From NCBI GenBank assembly GCA_050084985.1, contig JBITNC010000001.1:14508001-14572000 (forward strand): 64,000 bases of DNA, given 5' to 3'. The DNA is from Nageia nagi (Eukaryota > Pinophyta). Positions 11,996-23,104 of this stretch are shown here, one piece after another. The notes beneath the pieces were generated by a model. The model worked only from the letters and a program-made list of their open reading frames with translations, did not search any database and was not told the origin of the DNA. Both the position numbers and the translations under genes were made by a program. How positions within the stretch are numbered: the first letter of the stretch is position 1; each line of letters opens with the position of its first letter.

Positions 11996-12009
11996 AAAAA
12001 GAGGCAAAA
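11996..12009 (+). other. Polypurine tract of Tat 3' LTR
   Basis: AAAAAGAGGCAAAA stands directly before the LTR start TGTAGACATC. It resembles the tracts of the two other Tat elements in the window (54,073-54,086 and 62,581-62,596) and is the expected plus-strand primer site. Confidence 0.65.
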
Positions 12010-12615
12010 TGTAGACATCTAAAAATGTCCCCTTCTTAACTAGTAAACATTAAAATAATCATAACTCTTCGCAACAATATAAAATAGGTCTAAAAACCCT
12101 TTTATTGGATAGCTCCCATTGAGTACATGCAAAATAGGTGGTCACATGACTCTTTTTAGGTAAAATTGGCTATTAGGTGGTCATTTTAATATTGTCACAA
12201 AGTTAAAAACACAGTCACCAGCAACCCAAGATAGTCGTCGGTGTTTTGAGGCAATCACCGATGTTCATATGGTAATCATCGGTGACTCTATAATAGCCAA
12301 ACAAGAAACCAAAATAGCAAGAGAAAGTTGAAACATTTCAACTTTCCAAGATGATATGGATAGAGGGTGTTAGTTACGACCTACGGTGGCTTTTTACTTC
12401 CTCTTACCAGCCTTTGAACATCCCATCCAAAATCTATAAATACAAGCTAATACAAACCAAAAGAGAGAGAATCTTGACCCATCTTTGAAGTAGGGTAATG
12501 CTACCAAAATCTTGTGAACTCATACCTTTTATTGTTTTATGCTAGTTTCAATTCAATTCATGTCATACATAGATGCTTTGATGTTATTGTATTTTATATG
12601 TGTGTAGGATTTACA
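12010..12615 (+). repeat. 3' LTR of Tat element, 606 bp
   Basis: It begins TGTAGACATCTAAAAATG and ends GTGTAGGATTTACA, matching in form the other Tat LTRs (TGTAGATGCCT...TCTACA; 616-622 bp). A TATA box (TATAAATA, 12,435-12,442) lies two-thirds along, as expected for the U3/R border. The 5' partner is outside the window, so the right-hand end is set by analogy only. Confidence 0.6.
12435..12442 (+). promoter_or_regulatory. TATA box in Tat LTR
   Basis: TATAAATA followed by CAAGC, in the LTR at the place where transcription should start. The same TATAAATACAAGC string appears on the minus strand at 14,821-14,833. Confidence 0.55.
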
Positions 12616-12864
12616 GGTTGTTCATATCAAGGAAAGAAGCAAGCAAATCAAAAACAATGAAGATCTAATACTCTTATTTTGGCAAATGGCATTTGTAAAA
12701 GTCCCTTCCAAGGGCAAATTGTAGTTTGAACTGAAAATCAATATCATTTTACAATTACAACATGTTTATCTATTTTACATAATTTGAGGTTTAGTGAAGA
12801 CTTAAGAATAATTTGTATTTCATGTTATTCTACATTCCAACTTTATTTTCACTGCAAACACCTT

Positions 12865-14121
12865 TAAAAGACTCATCAAAGATAAGAGAGATAATATGAT
12901 TCCAAATTCCTTATTCTAGTTTTATCAAGATGGTGCCTTATCCATCATAAAAGGTGGAAAATAAAAGGAAAAGATATAGATATTACAAAAAAGATAAATG
13001 GTTTAGAGTGTAATAAAGAAAGGGAAATCATATAGCATAGAGCCAACTTGGGATTCCAACAATTCTTTGAAAACTTGGGGGAAGGATCCCTTGCTCATAG
13101 TAAGCACTATAATGCAACATATATCATTTTATTGCAAGAGAGAACAAGATATAATCAAGAATATTTCATTCACATACCATGGAGAATAGGAAATATATAA
13201 ATAATGCAACCATCTAATCCATCCAAAGACTACATGAAGAAATAAATGTATAGGTACTACCATACACAATTTGGGTTGGAACATTATATATTTCATTACT
13301 TAGGTACAAATGTTACAAGTTCTAACCTCCTATTTTACATTTATCTAAGTTGTATATATATCTTCATATTCAAAAATATCTACCAATAGTAATAATAATC
13401 TAAAGAGAATCTATAAACTATGACCTATAATTAACTAACTACAATCTAATAGAATTATGGAATCCTAGCATATTTAGGTTACAACTTTAATTACACTAAA
13501 TGAAAATTGTGTTTTATCTTTAGCATTTGAATGTAACTGATAAATCTTATTTACACAAGATCAAAAAAGTGCTTGAAGCTTACTTATAATCACTATAATG
13601 TTTATACAATCTTGTAAAACATAGGTAGTATAACTAAGACTATTGTGATCTAGACCAATAAGAAATGGTATCTCTAGTGGATGTGTGCAGACATGTTTAG
13701 GCTCTAGAAGAGTGAGTCTTGTTTGAGTCCACTAGGTTCATGGAAAGCACAAGGTGTATTAGTTCATTAGACCACTTTCCTTAGATATACCTTTGTAATA
13801 GTTTGGTCATATTCCAAGAGTATGTACAAAAGGTGAAGACCACTAGGCTCCAAGAACTTTATTAACCTATAAGTCCATCAATTTTTGGTAATGTTCTTCT
13901 ACTTTGAAGTTCACCATGCTCTAAGAAAATGTGTAAGATAAGAGTATGGTCAAGCTTCAAGAAAATGACTTACATATGTAATATCGTTAGACTCCAAGAA
14001 AGTTCTCTTTTGCCACATTGCTACTATTTTGGATGCCTTTGAAATACTTCAAATATGTTAATACTTAGGTATATACTAACATAAATTTTTGTTCTTAATG
14101 CAAGTTGTAATTTCTATAACA
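12865..14121 (-). repeat. Left ~1.25-kb direct repeat (3' LTR)
   Basis: It matches 18,312-19,607 with many substitutions, so the pair is old. The TG end on the minus strand is at 14,121; the other end lies near 12,853-12,868, where the similarity fades. Confidence 0.7.
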
Positions 14122-14136
14122 TTATACCCCCTTTGG
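14122..14136 (-). other. Polypurine tract of minus-strand element
   Basis: Read on the minus strand, CCAAAGGGGGTATAA is almost the same as the tract before the LTR at 62,597 (CCAAAGAGGGGTATAA). It sits immediately before the LTR start. Confidence 0.5.
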
Positions 14137-14479
14137 TAGTTATATTAAGGATCAAAATAGTCATCAAAACATATAATAGAAATTTGGTAGTGTGTACATC
14201 AAATTATGCACCTAAAATGCAATTTAGATAGATAAATCATTCAACATAATTAATCATGAACATATTCGACAATACACATCAATAATAATGATGATATTAT
14301 ATTCTGAAGTATTTTAATACAAAAACGAGTTTTATTGATCTGTTTTGATCAGCATCTACAACGATCGTTGTGGGTTGGTAACAATCAGTGCGGATCAGTA
14401 ACGATTGAAGCACAACTCTGCATTCTTAACGCCATTGTATTCATTGTAAACCTTTGGCCTTTGTTATCGATCTGGTGAA

Positions 14480-14800
14480 TCACCGCCGACCAATCTTTGA
14501 ATCATCCACGATCGGATCTGTATGCACTGGAGTAATCTTCACAGAATTTTGAAGTGTTTTTGTCGATTCCTTGTTGTTCTCTTTTACGTTTACTTCCGTC
14601 GTCCCCTTTCTGTATTGACCCTGCACACAGAAAATGAACAAAGCATCAAAAGCATACCTGTCCATACATATTAATAAGCAAATGAATAACATAATATGGA
14701 AATATAATTGTTATGAGATTTGCTATTAATCAAGCTTACAACCTTTTGTTGATAATCTCCTGATTTGATTTCAGTAGAGCCTCGCTACTGTAAAATTGGG
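14480..14800 (-). other. Spliced-looking leader or exon fragment
   Basis: Downstream of the minus-strand TATA box, a piece ending AACAAAAG/GTTGTAAG (~14,750) and an acceptor CTGTGTGCAG/GG (~14,624) would join two open segments; a 70-codon frame covers 14,480-14,692. No protein family is recognised. It may only be LTR leader sequence that happens to look spliceable. Confidence 0.25.
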
Positions 14801-14825
14801 TCCCTTTATTCACATACAGAGCTTG

Positions 14826-14833
14826 TATTTATA
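14826..14833 (-). promoter_or_regulatory. TATA box, minus strand
   Basis: TATAAATA followed by CAAGC on the minus strand, 650 bases from one end of the possible solo LTR and after the motif arrays. Confidence 0.5.
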
Positions 14834-15218
14834 AGCTCAATAGGTTGTTATTAATTTGTTTATCATCCCAAGATTTCAGGTAACCTCCCAGATGAAATTT
14901 GAATATAGTATTATCTCCAATCTGCATTCATGATTTCAAATTGGACGTACTCGGCTATTTTGGACTTAAGTTTGTTTGTTGTTTAACTGTTCAAGGATCG
15001 TCACCGATTTTTTAGCGATTATATATTCACATTAGAATGGTCATTCTATTATCATTTTTTAATGATAAGGGTCGGAAAAACACCTATTTCATATATGTTT
15101 GAAATATAATAAATTCTTTATTGAAACCCCGGGTACTTTACCTGCAATCATGAGTTCATTTTAAGATACCCAAGAATTTTTCTGGAACAAATAAAACAAG
15201 CCGGAGTCAATAGTAAAA

Positions 15219-15412
15219 GCGTTCCGGAATAAAAACGTTCCGGAATGAAAGTGTTCCGGAAGTGAGTGTTCCGGAAATAAGTGTTCCGAAAGTGAGTGTT
15301 CTGGAAGTAAGTGTTCTGGAAGTGAGTGTTCCGGAAGTGAGTGTTCCGAAAATAAGTGTTCCGGAAGTGAATGTTCTGGAAATAAGTGTTTCAGAAGTAA
15401 GAGCATTCTGGA
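15219..15412. repeat. 15-bp tandem repeat built on TTCCGGAA
   Basis: About 12 units of the form GTGTTCCGGAAGTGA follow one another at a 15-bp period. Most contain the palindrome TTCNNGAA (TTCCGGAA or TTCTGGAA), the core of plant heat-shock elements. Open frames on both strands here are a by-product of the unit length being divisible by three. Confidence 0.9.
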
Positions 15413-15439
15413 ACAAAATGATAAAGCTTAATTGTAGAA

Positions 15440-16350
15440 AAGATCGGGTTTCAGAGATGATGACATCATCCGGGAGTGATCAAAGATCCGAAACCAGTAT
15501 AACATTCTGGAATTAAGAAGATGACGTCACGAGGAGAATGATATTCACATTTTAAGTGAAAACCGGGTCCCGAAAGTGATGACATCATCCAGGAGTGATC
15601 AAAGATCCGGAACCAGTATAACATTCTAGAATTAAATGATAGAGCTTAATTGTAGAAAAGCCCGGGTCCCAGAAGTGATGACATCATTCAGGAGTGATCA
15701 AAGATCCAGAACTAGTATAACATTCCGGAATTAAGAAGATAACGTCACGGGGAGAACGATATTCACATTTTAAGTGAAAACCGGGTCCCGAAAGTGATGA
15801 CATCATCCAGGAGTGATCGAAGATTCGGAACCAATATAACATTCTGGAATTAAATGATAGAGCTTAATTGTAGAAAAGCACGGGTCCCAGAAGTGATGAC
15901 ATCATCCGAGAGTGATCAAAGATCCGGAACCAGTATAACATTCTGGAATTAAATGATAGAGCTTAATTGTAGAAAAGCCCGGGTCCCAGAAGTGATGACA
16001 TCATCCGGGAGTGATCAAAGATCCGGAACCAGTATAACATTCTGGAATTAAGAAGATAACATCACGGGGAGAACGATATTCACATTTTAAGTGAAAACCG
16101 GGTCCCGGAAGTGATGACATCATCCAGGAGTGATCGAAGATCCGGAACCAATATAACATTTCAGAATTAAATGATAGAGCTTAATTGTAGAAAAGCCCGG
16201 GTCCCAGAAGTGATGACATCATCCGGGAGTGATCAAAGATACGAAACCAGTATAACATTCCGGAATTAAGAAGATGATGTCACGAGGAGAACGATATTCA
16301 CATTTTAAGTGAAAACTGGGTCCCAGAAGTGATGACGTCATCCGGGGGTG
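15440..16350. repeat. Higher-order array with TGACGTCA-like palindromes
   Basis: Nine copies of GTGATGACATCATC or close variants occur at about 15,458, 15,579, 15,677, 15,795, 15,894, 15,992, 16,108, 16,212 and 16,330. Spacing is either ~98-104 or ~116-121 bp. The long form includes an extra block with GATGACGTCACG and CACATTTTAAGTGAAAA; the short form has GATAGAGCTTAATTGTAGAA. The palindromes fit bZIP (TGA/CRE-type) sites. Confidence 0.85.
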
Positions 16351-16457
16351 ATCAAATATCTGGAACTAGTAAGCATAACATTCCAGAAGTATGACGATGA
16401 GGCTGAAAAGCCCATACTCAACTAGTGATAGTGTTTATTTTAAGTGTCTACAGGTAG

Positions 16458-18311
16458 GAAATATGCATTTAGTAGGGGTGGGATTGGATGAAAAAGTATT
16501 TGAATAAATATTTATGAATTATTCCTAATTGATTCAAACCTGCTTCTATCTATACTTTTCTACTCATCCATCTTATCATTTTTAGGCAATCTCCTTTTAT
16601 ATGTGATTAGTTGATTTTGAATATGAGTCCAAATAAATAATTTATAACAACATTTTTGATATATCTTTAAGCTGAGTTTTCAAGTAAATTGTCCACTGGA
16701 AAAAAAATTTATCATTAAAATGCATTGGTATATTAACCAAAATCCTTGACCAACTCTTATAATAGAGAATATTATAGTCATTATACATAACACTAATAAT
16801 GTAAGTAGAATAGTATAAGCTATCATATCTTTTGGTATGAGTAGATGGTAAATAGCTTCTTAAGATTATAAGATTTAACTAGTAAGGCTCATCCACAAGA
16901 TATGAACATTTTAGGCATTTCCCCTAGTATTAACAAAGTATATCTACCTATATTTTGAAAAATATAGCTATTTACACATATCAACCTCTTTTTAATGTAT
17001 AAAAATCATTCACATTTCTAAGGGTATCTTTATAGGGTCTCTTTTCAATGTAATGAGTAAATATTAGAATACTACCTTAGAAACTTAGAATGTACTCCTT
17101 TAGAAATAAGGAAAGGGTTGGGTGGGTTTCCTTTTGTAGGAACATCCATTTTATGTGACTCTATCAGTTAGATTCAAACATGTATGCCTAGAATAAGATA
17201 TGCTCAAAACACATTGAATTTGCTTCAGATTTGATCTCTTGATATGCATTCTACAGCTAGTAGTATCTTTAATAGATAACCCATTTAAACACAAGAACTT
17301 TTTGATGTTATATTTATTATTTTGGAGTTCTATATTAGAATATAATCATCATTCCTTCAAGAAAGAATTAAAATATCTTCTAATATTGTTGAGGTCCAAA
17401 ATCTTTATCAAGAAACCTTGATTTTGATAAACACTTAAACATTATAAGTTTATGAAAACCTTTCTTTCAAGAAATATTATTCTCCTTAAATGATATATGA
17501 ATCCTATTTATTGAATGTTTTTATCAACTTATAACATTTCAAAATAACTTCTCTTATTATTCAAATATTGAATCTTGAATTGATTAGGTCACCATTTTAT
17601 TTCCTTGAAATAGATCAAACTGATTTAGATGGTATGCTCATTGGTGTTGGTAGATCTATCTTGAATGAACATGCATGTATTTCTCATAGTTACACTAAAG
17701 GACAATATATTATGAACACTATGTGAAATCATCCCATTGAGCATGCTAGAAATAGACTATTGATCCTTAAAATGAAATCAAGATATTTATCTTATGATAG
17801 AGTTGTGGGGGTATTGGATCGATTCTCATAATAAGCCAATCATATTTGAATGAATTATTTTTCAATTAATTCAATGTCTAATTTTATTATCTAGGATGAT
17901 GCTTGATGGACCATTTTTAGAAAATGTTATGGACTATGATTTGTAGAGAAAATTATGACTTACTTGATCAGTTGGGATTTTGAGAACAACAGAGATAGAC
18001 ATTTTTCTACAAAATTGCTCTCCTTGTAAATGGATCTTATTTTGTAAATTCAAAACTTCAAAGATTAGTATCTCATAATTTTCTTTATATGCATCATACA
18101 TATAGAGAAGTGAATAGGATCTTGAGTTTTTAATGGTCCAATTTTATAAGTTGGCCCTATCTTGGGTTTTTAACTAATTACATCATAGTATTCGACATAA
18201 AAGAATACAATATAGATAGGATTCTATCTCTCATAGACAATATGATGTTACCTATTCATTATAACTCTTAGAATTCAAAACCATAAGGTTTACTTCCCAT
18301 AGATAAATATA
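16458..18311. other. Internal part of the minus-strand element, no recognised gene
   Basis: AT-rich sequence. The longest frame (17,239-17,421) has no recognisable feature, and no gag, protease, RT or integrase motif is seen on either strand. Confidence 0.5.
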
Positions 18312-19607
18312 TATACCCTTTAAAATACTCATCATAAACATAAGGGACAGTCTGATTCCAAATTTCTTATTTTAGTTTTATCAAGATAGTGCCTTATCCA
18401 TCATAAAAGGTGGAAAATAAAGGAAAAAGAGATATATTTTGAAAGGGATAAAAAAAATTTAAAGTGTAGGAAAAAAAGGTAAATGATATAGCTCAGGGCC
18501 AACTCGAGCTTCCAACATTATACTGAAACCTAAAGGAAGGACTCCTTGCTCATAGCAATCCATACAATAAAACATATAGCATTTGGTTGCAAGAGAGTAT
18601 AGGATATAGTCATGAATATTTCATTAATCATACTATGGAGAATAAGAAACATATAAACAATGCAACCATCTAATCCATCCAATGATTAGATGAAGAAATA
18701 AATGTACAAGTTCTACCATACTCAATTTGGGTTGCAACAATAGATATTTCACTACTTAGGTGTAAATGCTACAAGGTTTAACCTCCTATTTTACATTGAT
18801 TTGAGATTTATATTTAGTTTCAAATTCAAAAGTGTCTACCAATGGTAATAAGAATCTAAAGAGAATCTATAAACTACAGCCTGTAACTAACTAACTATGA
18901 TCTAACATAATTATGAAATCCTAACATATCTAGGTTCCAGCTTGAATCTACATAGTTGTAACTTCCTATAATTATATTAAATGAAAAATATATTTTTTTC
19001 ATTAGTTCCTAAATGTATTCAAGAAATATTATTTGCATATGATCATAAAAGTATCAGAATATTTCTTATAATCATTACAATATTTATATAATATTATTAT
19101 ACCTAGGTATTATAATTAAGACTATAATGATCTAGACCAATAATAAATTATTATCATATCCACTAGATGTGTATGAATGTGTCCAAGCTTGAGAAGAGTG
19201 AGTTGTGTTTGAGTCTATAAAGTTCCAAAAAATCATGAGGCATATTGGTGATCAAATCATTTTTTTGGAAATTCCTTGGTAACAATCTAGCTACATTTCA
19301 AGAGTATGCCCATAAGGCGAAGATTACCAAGCTCTAAGAACTTTGTAAACCTATAAGTTTGTTAGGTTTCAAGAATTTTATTTTGGTTTGAAGTTCTTTT
19401 TACTCTAAGAAAATTCATAAGAGAAGAGTACTGTAAGACTTTGAGAAAATGATTTACATATGTAATACCATCGAGCTCTAATAAAGTTCTCTTTTGCCAC
19501 ACTACTACTATTTTGAATGCCTCTAAAATACTTCAATCATGTTAATACTTAGTCATTTACCTAAATAACTTCCTTGCTTAATGAAAAGCATCTCTTCACG
19601 TTATCTA
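18312..19607 (-). repeat. Right ~1.25-kb direct repeat (5' LTR)
   Basis: Partner of 12,865-14,121. Similarity is clear from CTTTAAAATACTCATCAT to GTTAATACTTAG and fades near 19,600. No primer-binding site that I can assign follows on the minus strand. Confidence 0.65.
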
Positions 19608-21900
19608 TGTTTTAGGTAATATTAAATCAAAGTAATAGCTAAACATGTTACAAATTTGGTAACTAGTCAATTTCATTATTCATACCTTTGAAAATATTAT
19701 TTTAAACTATCATACCATAATTTAATGAATAAGATAATTCTAAATATTCATTAAATAATTAAATCCTTCTTTAGAAACCAATTATAAAATAATTCTATAG
19801 GTTAGAAAAAATGGAATTAGTTACATATCTCATAACAATATCCTATATACCAACTTGTAAATAAACTTAGTTGTGATATGGTAGTCATTGCATGCTCAAA
19901 AGTTCTTCACAATTCTAATTATGGTATTAGAAAAAGATTTAATAAACTAAACACAATTTACAAACTAATATATACTTTCATCCTTAGTCCAACTACCCTC
20001 AATCATTCTTGGATTCCCATAGACTCTAATGATAAGGTTAATACTACAAATTCTCCTATTCTACATTCTGGTATGATTTACAAACACCAAGTGGACATAT
20101 CCACAAACCTAAATCATAATTCATAAGCATTTTGATAATGAAGTTTAAAACTTCCTCAAGATATTTTTCTCATCCAGGAAGGCCAACAATATGTATTTAG
20201 CCTAGGAATAATATTTTAAGACTCTCCCATGCTATCATAGTATTTACTACCTCATCCACCAGTCTTGCATGGTTTTGTGCAAGTTGAATGCATACAAGGT
20301 TTATCGATAGAGTTAGTTTCCCAGTGCTTCATTAGAATGATTGTTTAATGGTATCCTTATTATAGGCATGAATTAAGTATTCTCCAATCATCATAGTTCT
20401 CTAAAATTGATTCAATGTCATACCCCATTAAAATCATAAGAAAAAACATTTTCAACTACTATTAGTGCATGTCCATACCTTAGCTAAAATACCATGATGC
20501 ATATGCTAAACAATGGTAAAAGATTCTAATGTTGGAATTTTATCTTTAATATTTGTATCTACTAGAAAGTCTTAGGTCTTTTTTATAAAAATCATTCAAT
20601 GCATTTGCTATGGTCATTGCAGTGTATCTAACTAATTTTTTATGGGGCATTTTGTTAGATCATTCATCAACTTTTTTTGCTAGTCTCAACATGCACCTAA
20701 CCTCCTACCTAAACTAGATCACCTCCTCCATAATTATAGCTATCAATATCTTCATAATTGCACAAATATCAATCCTTCCAACCTTTAATATGTCCTTCCT
20801 TACTATACCAAGAACATTTTGAAAATAACCATCCATATTTACATCACCCATATAAACTTTGGCACCATTATCACCATTGTAGAAGAGACCAAAAACCCAT
20901 CAATTAAAATTCTCCTTGGCCTTCTAGGTTACATGATTGCAATCTCTCTTTTTTTGCAATACTATCAATAACTAGATGTAAAATCCCCAAAATAAAAACT
21001 TCCACCCTCTCTACTCACTAAAGATCCAAATATAACCAAATACATAACATCCATAAAAATATAAATAATAATATTGAATACTTCCACTTCACTTTATTAA
21101 TCATTTAAATTTCATTATTTTCTTCATAAATAAGACACACAATATATTTTCATCTAGGATTACAATTAATTATAAACTATATTTTCTCATCCAATACATT
21201 TGGACATAAAAGTATTTGCTGCAATATTATGGTAAAACATAAGGCTCTTTATCTTCATGTAAATATCATGTGGATTTAATTGAAATGTAATCACTAGGTT
21301 TATCATGAAAGGTTGTTCTCCTATTAAATCCTTAAAATCATTTACATTTAAATATTACACACTAGAATGACCTATAATTCAATTGAATAATTTCTTAAAT
21401 TTTTTCAATATATATAAATGTTTCTTATATCTAATTTGTATTTCTTGTACTTGTATAAATTGATTGGGTAAAATAAACCATAAATTCATAATTAAAATGT
21501 CATTCTTTTCTCATCAATATTTTCAATTTTGAAGTGTTTACCATATGCCTACATTGCAAGGAAAGATGATGCATACCCATATTTACATGAAAATGCTATT
21601 AGTAAAATTATTATATTTATATTAACTACAACTATATTAAAAGAATATTAAAAATCAAATTCATATGAATAAAATAATAATTACCATTATATTACATCCA
21701 ATAGATATGTTCTACATTAAAATATAAACATAAGGAGTGACTAAGTTACAGAAAGAGTGAATAGTTACAAAACTATATATTCATGAGCATAGCCCTAAGG
21801 ATGTGGAGCAAGTCTTAGCAAGGTATGAACAAAGTGTGAATTAAACAAAGGGACTCACTTGAAAATGGAATAAAGAAATATCTTCACATAATACAAATAT
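19608..21900. other. AT-rich stretch, nothing recognised
   Basis: No supported frame, no repeat partner and no motif was seen on either strand. The 82-codon frame at 19,878-20,126 has no family features. Confidence 0.5.
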
Positions 21901-21929
21901 AAAATAGAGGAAGAAATTAGAATTAGATT

Positions 21930-22615
21930 GGAGAGTCGAATCATAGATAATGAGGTATGCATCACAATTCCTAAAGCTTTAGTGAATAGAGAAGTCAAGA
22001 ACAACAAAAATACCATTATTGGTTGGTTTTTTGAGATTAGACCTAGAATTGAAGTAATCCACAAATGGATGAGAAAAAATTAGGTAACAAAGAGGCAAGT
22101 GGACCTAGTTCCATTTCCTAGGAAATTTATGTTCTTTAATTTTTCATGCAAAGATGTAGAAATAGTAATCCAAATGGGCCCCTGGTTCCTAGGACAAAAA
22201 GAACTAACTATGAAATGTTTGCATAAAGGATTTAGGTTGGAGACTAAAAACATTAATCTTATATCTACTTGGGTAATTTTCCCATGCCTCCTAGCAAAAT
22301 ATTTTACGACATTAGTATAAGCTAGTATTGCAAAGTTAGTTGGAGAACTCATTTCAATTGACAAAGGTAATAAAGAAAAAATTAGAATGACTAATGCTAG
22401 ATATTGTGTTAAAGAGTTAATAAAAAGAGTTTTTTTGGATTATGAGGAAGGTGGAGAATTGAAATATCAAAATTTACCATTTTGATGTCTAATCTGCAAA
22501 CAATATGACCACTATGCAAAAGAATGCCCTAAAAGAAAAATGGATATGTTAGTTACAACCCAATCAGAGGAATTAGGAGGGAATAAGGGGGAATATGGAT
22601 GTACTCAAGTATAAA
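21930..22615 (+). pseudogene. LINE ORF1: DUF4283 and CCHC zinc knuckle
   Basis: The reading runs through VCITIPKALVNREV, NTIIGWFFEIRP, then FPRKFMFFNFSCKDVEIVI, GPWFLGQKEL and STWVIFPCLL, the DUF4283 fold of plant LINE ORF1 proteins. Next comes a CX2CX4HX4C knuckle (CLICKQYDHYAKEC at ~22,493-22,534). In the family this protein coats LINE RNA. There are stops at about 22,081, 22,318 and 22,483, so it is not translated as one chain. Confidence 0.85.
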
Positions 22616-23104
22616 AACTTAGACAAAAATAATAATAATAAGAATAAGAATAAGAAATACATCAAGAAAGGGATTACAAGCCAAAACCAAAATAGATGGA
22701 AGAAATAACCTGCAAAATAGAAAGGAAGAAACCCATTTGTACCATTAGAGATATTTGGATGAAATGACTCAACCAAAGAGAATATAGTAAGAAAAAATCA
22801 TATGGTCTAGGAGAAAATCCTTAAAAACATTATGGAAATGATAGATATTAAAACTATCATAAATGAAGCATCTGGTAAGGTTATTCAAAGAAATAGGAAG
22901 AGAAGTAGGATCAAAGAAGGAGAAAGGACATCAAGCAACCTAAATAAAATATATACCTATAACAAAATAGGTTAATCATAGGAATACTCCCAAAAGTGGC
23001 CAAAGTGGCCTTAGAAAACCTTTTGATAAGGAGGTACAAGCAAAAATGACTAAGGAAGATATCGCCAAAGGGACCCAAATCACTCTAAACCATCTTCAAG
23101 CTTT

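Larger units (their letters stand above)
1..12615 (+). mobile_element. Tat-type Ty3/gypsy retrotransposon, 3' part, decayed
   Basis: Gag end, protease, RT, RNase H, second RNase H and integrase follow in Ty3/gypsy order on the plus strand. The second RNase H and the absence of a chromodomain point to the Tat lineage. The 5' LTR and most of gag lie before the window. Downstream of pol come an intact 414-codon ORF, a repeat tract and an antisense mobile-domain pseudogene, then a polypurine tract and a 606-bp LTR at 12,010-12,615. That this LTR belongs to the same element is inference: its start (TGTAGACATCTAAAAATG) resembles the LTR starts of the Tat pair at 51-62 kb, and its length matches theirs (616-622 bp). 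The pol part is certain; the extent to 12,615 is moderately supported. Confidence 0.65.
14191..16452 (-). repeat. Possible solo LTR with enhancer-like arrays
   Basis: The block is bounded by TG...CA (TGTGTACATC... ...GTGTCTACA) and by the 5-bp direct repeat GGTAG at 14,186-14,190 and 16,453-16,457. It is GC-richer than its surroundings. A TATAAATA on the minus strand (14,826-14,833) suggests a minus-strand promoter. Against this, the array part (15,095-16,385) is colinear with the U3 of the Gag-only element when read on the plus strand, whereas that element's U3 is read on the minus strand. So the block may instead be a truncated plus-strand LTR of that family. The 5-bp repeat could be chance, because I searched for it after fixing one end. 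Confidence 0.5.
12865..19607 (-). mobile_element. Non-autonomous LTR element (minus), with nested insertion
   Basis: Two direct repeats of about 1.25 kb, roughly 12,865-14,121 and 18,312-19,607, run in parallel along their whole length (shared blocks include TTTTATCAAGAT, GCCTTATCCATCATAAAAGG and CTAAAGAGAATCTATAAACT). Orientation is inferred from CCAAAGGGGGTATAA on the minus strand directly before TGTTATAG at 14,121, which resembles a polypurine tract plus LTR start. Once the GC-richer block is removed only ~1.9 kb of internal sequence is left, with no gag or pol that I recognise. I found no clear target duplication, and the left edges are uncertain by tens of bases. Confidence 0.6.

Noticed and set aside
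15161-15516. Overlapping open frames on both strands (69-84 codons) reading VPEVS-type repeats
   Set aside because: The 15-bp unit is a multiple of three and lacks stops, so several frames stay open by construction.
15219-16350. CRISPR array
   Set aside because: Units are contiguous and imperfect, spacers are not unique, and the context is plant retroelement DNA.
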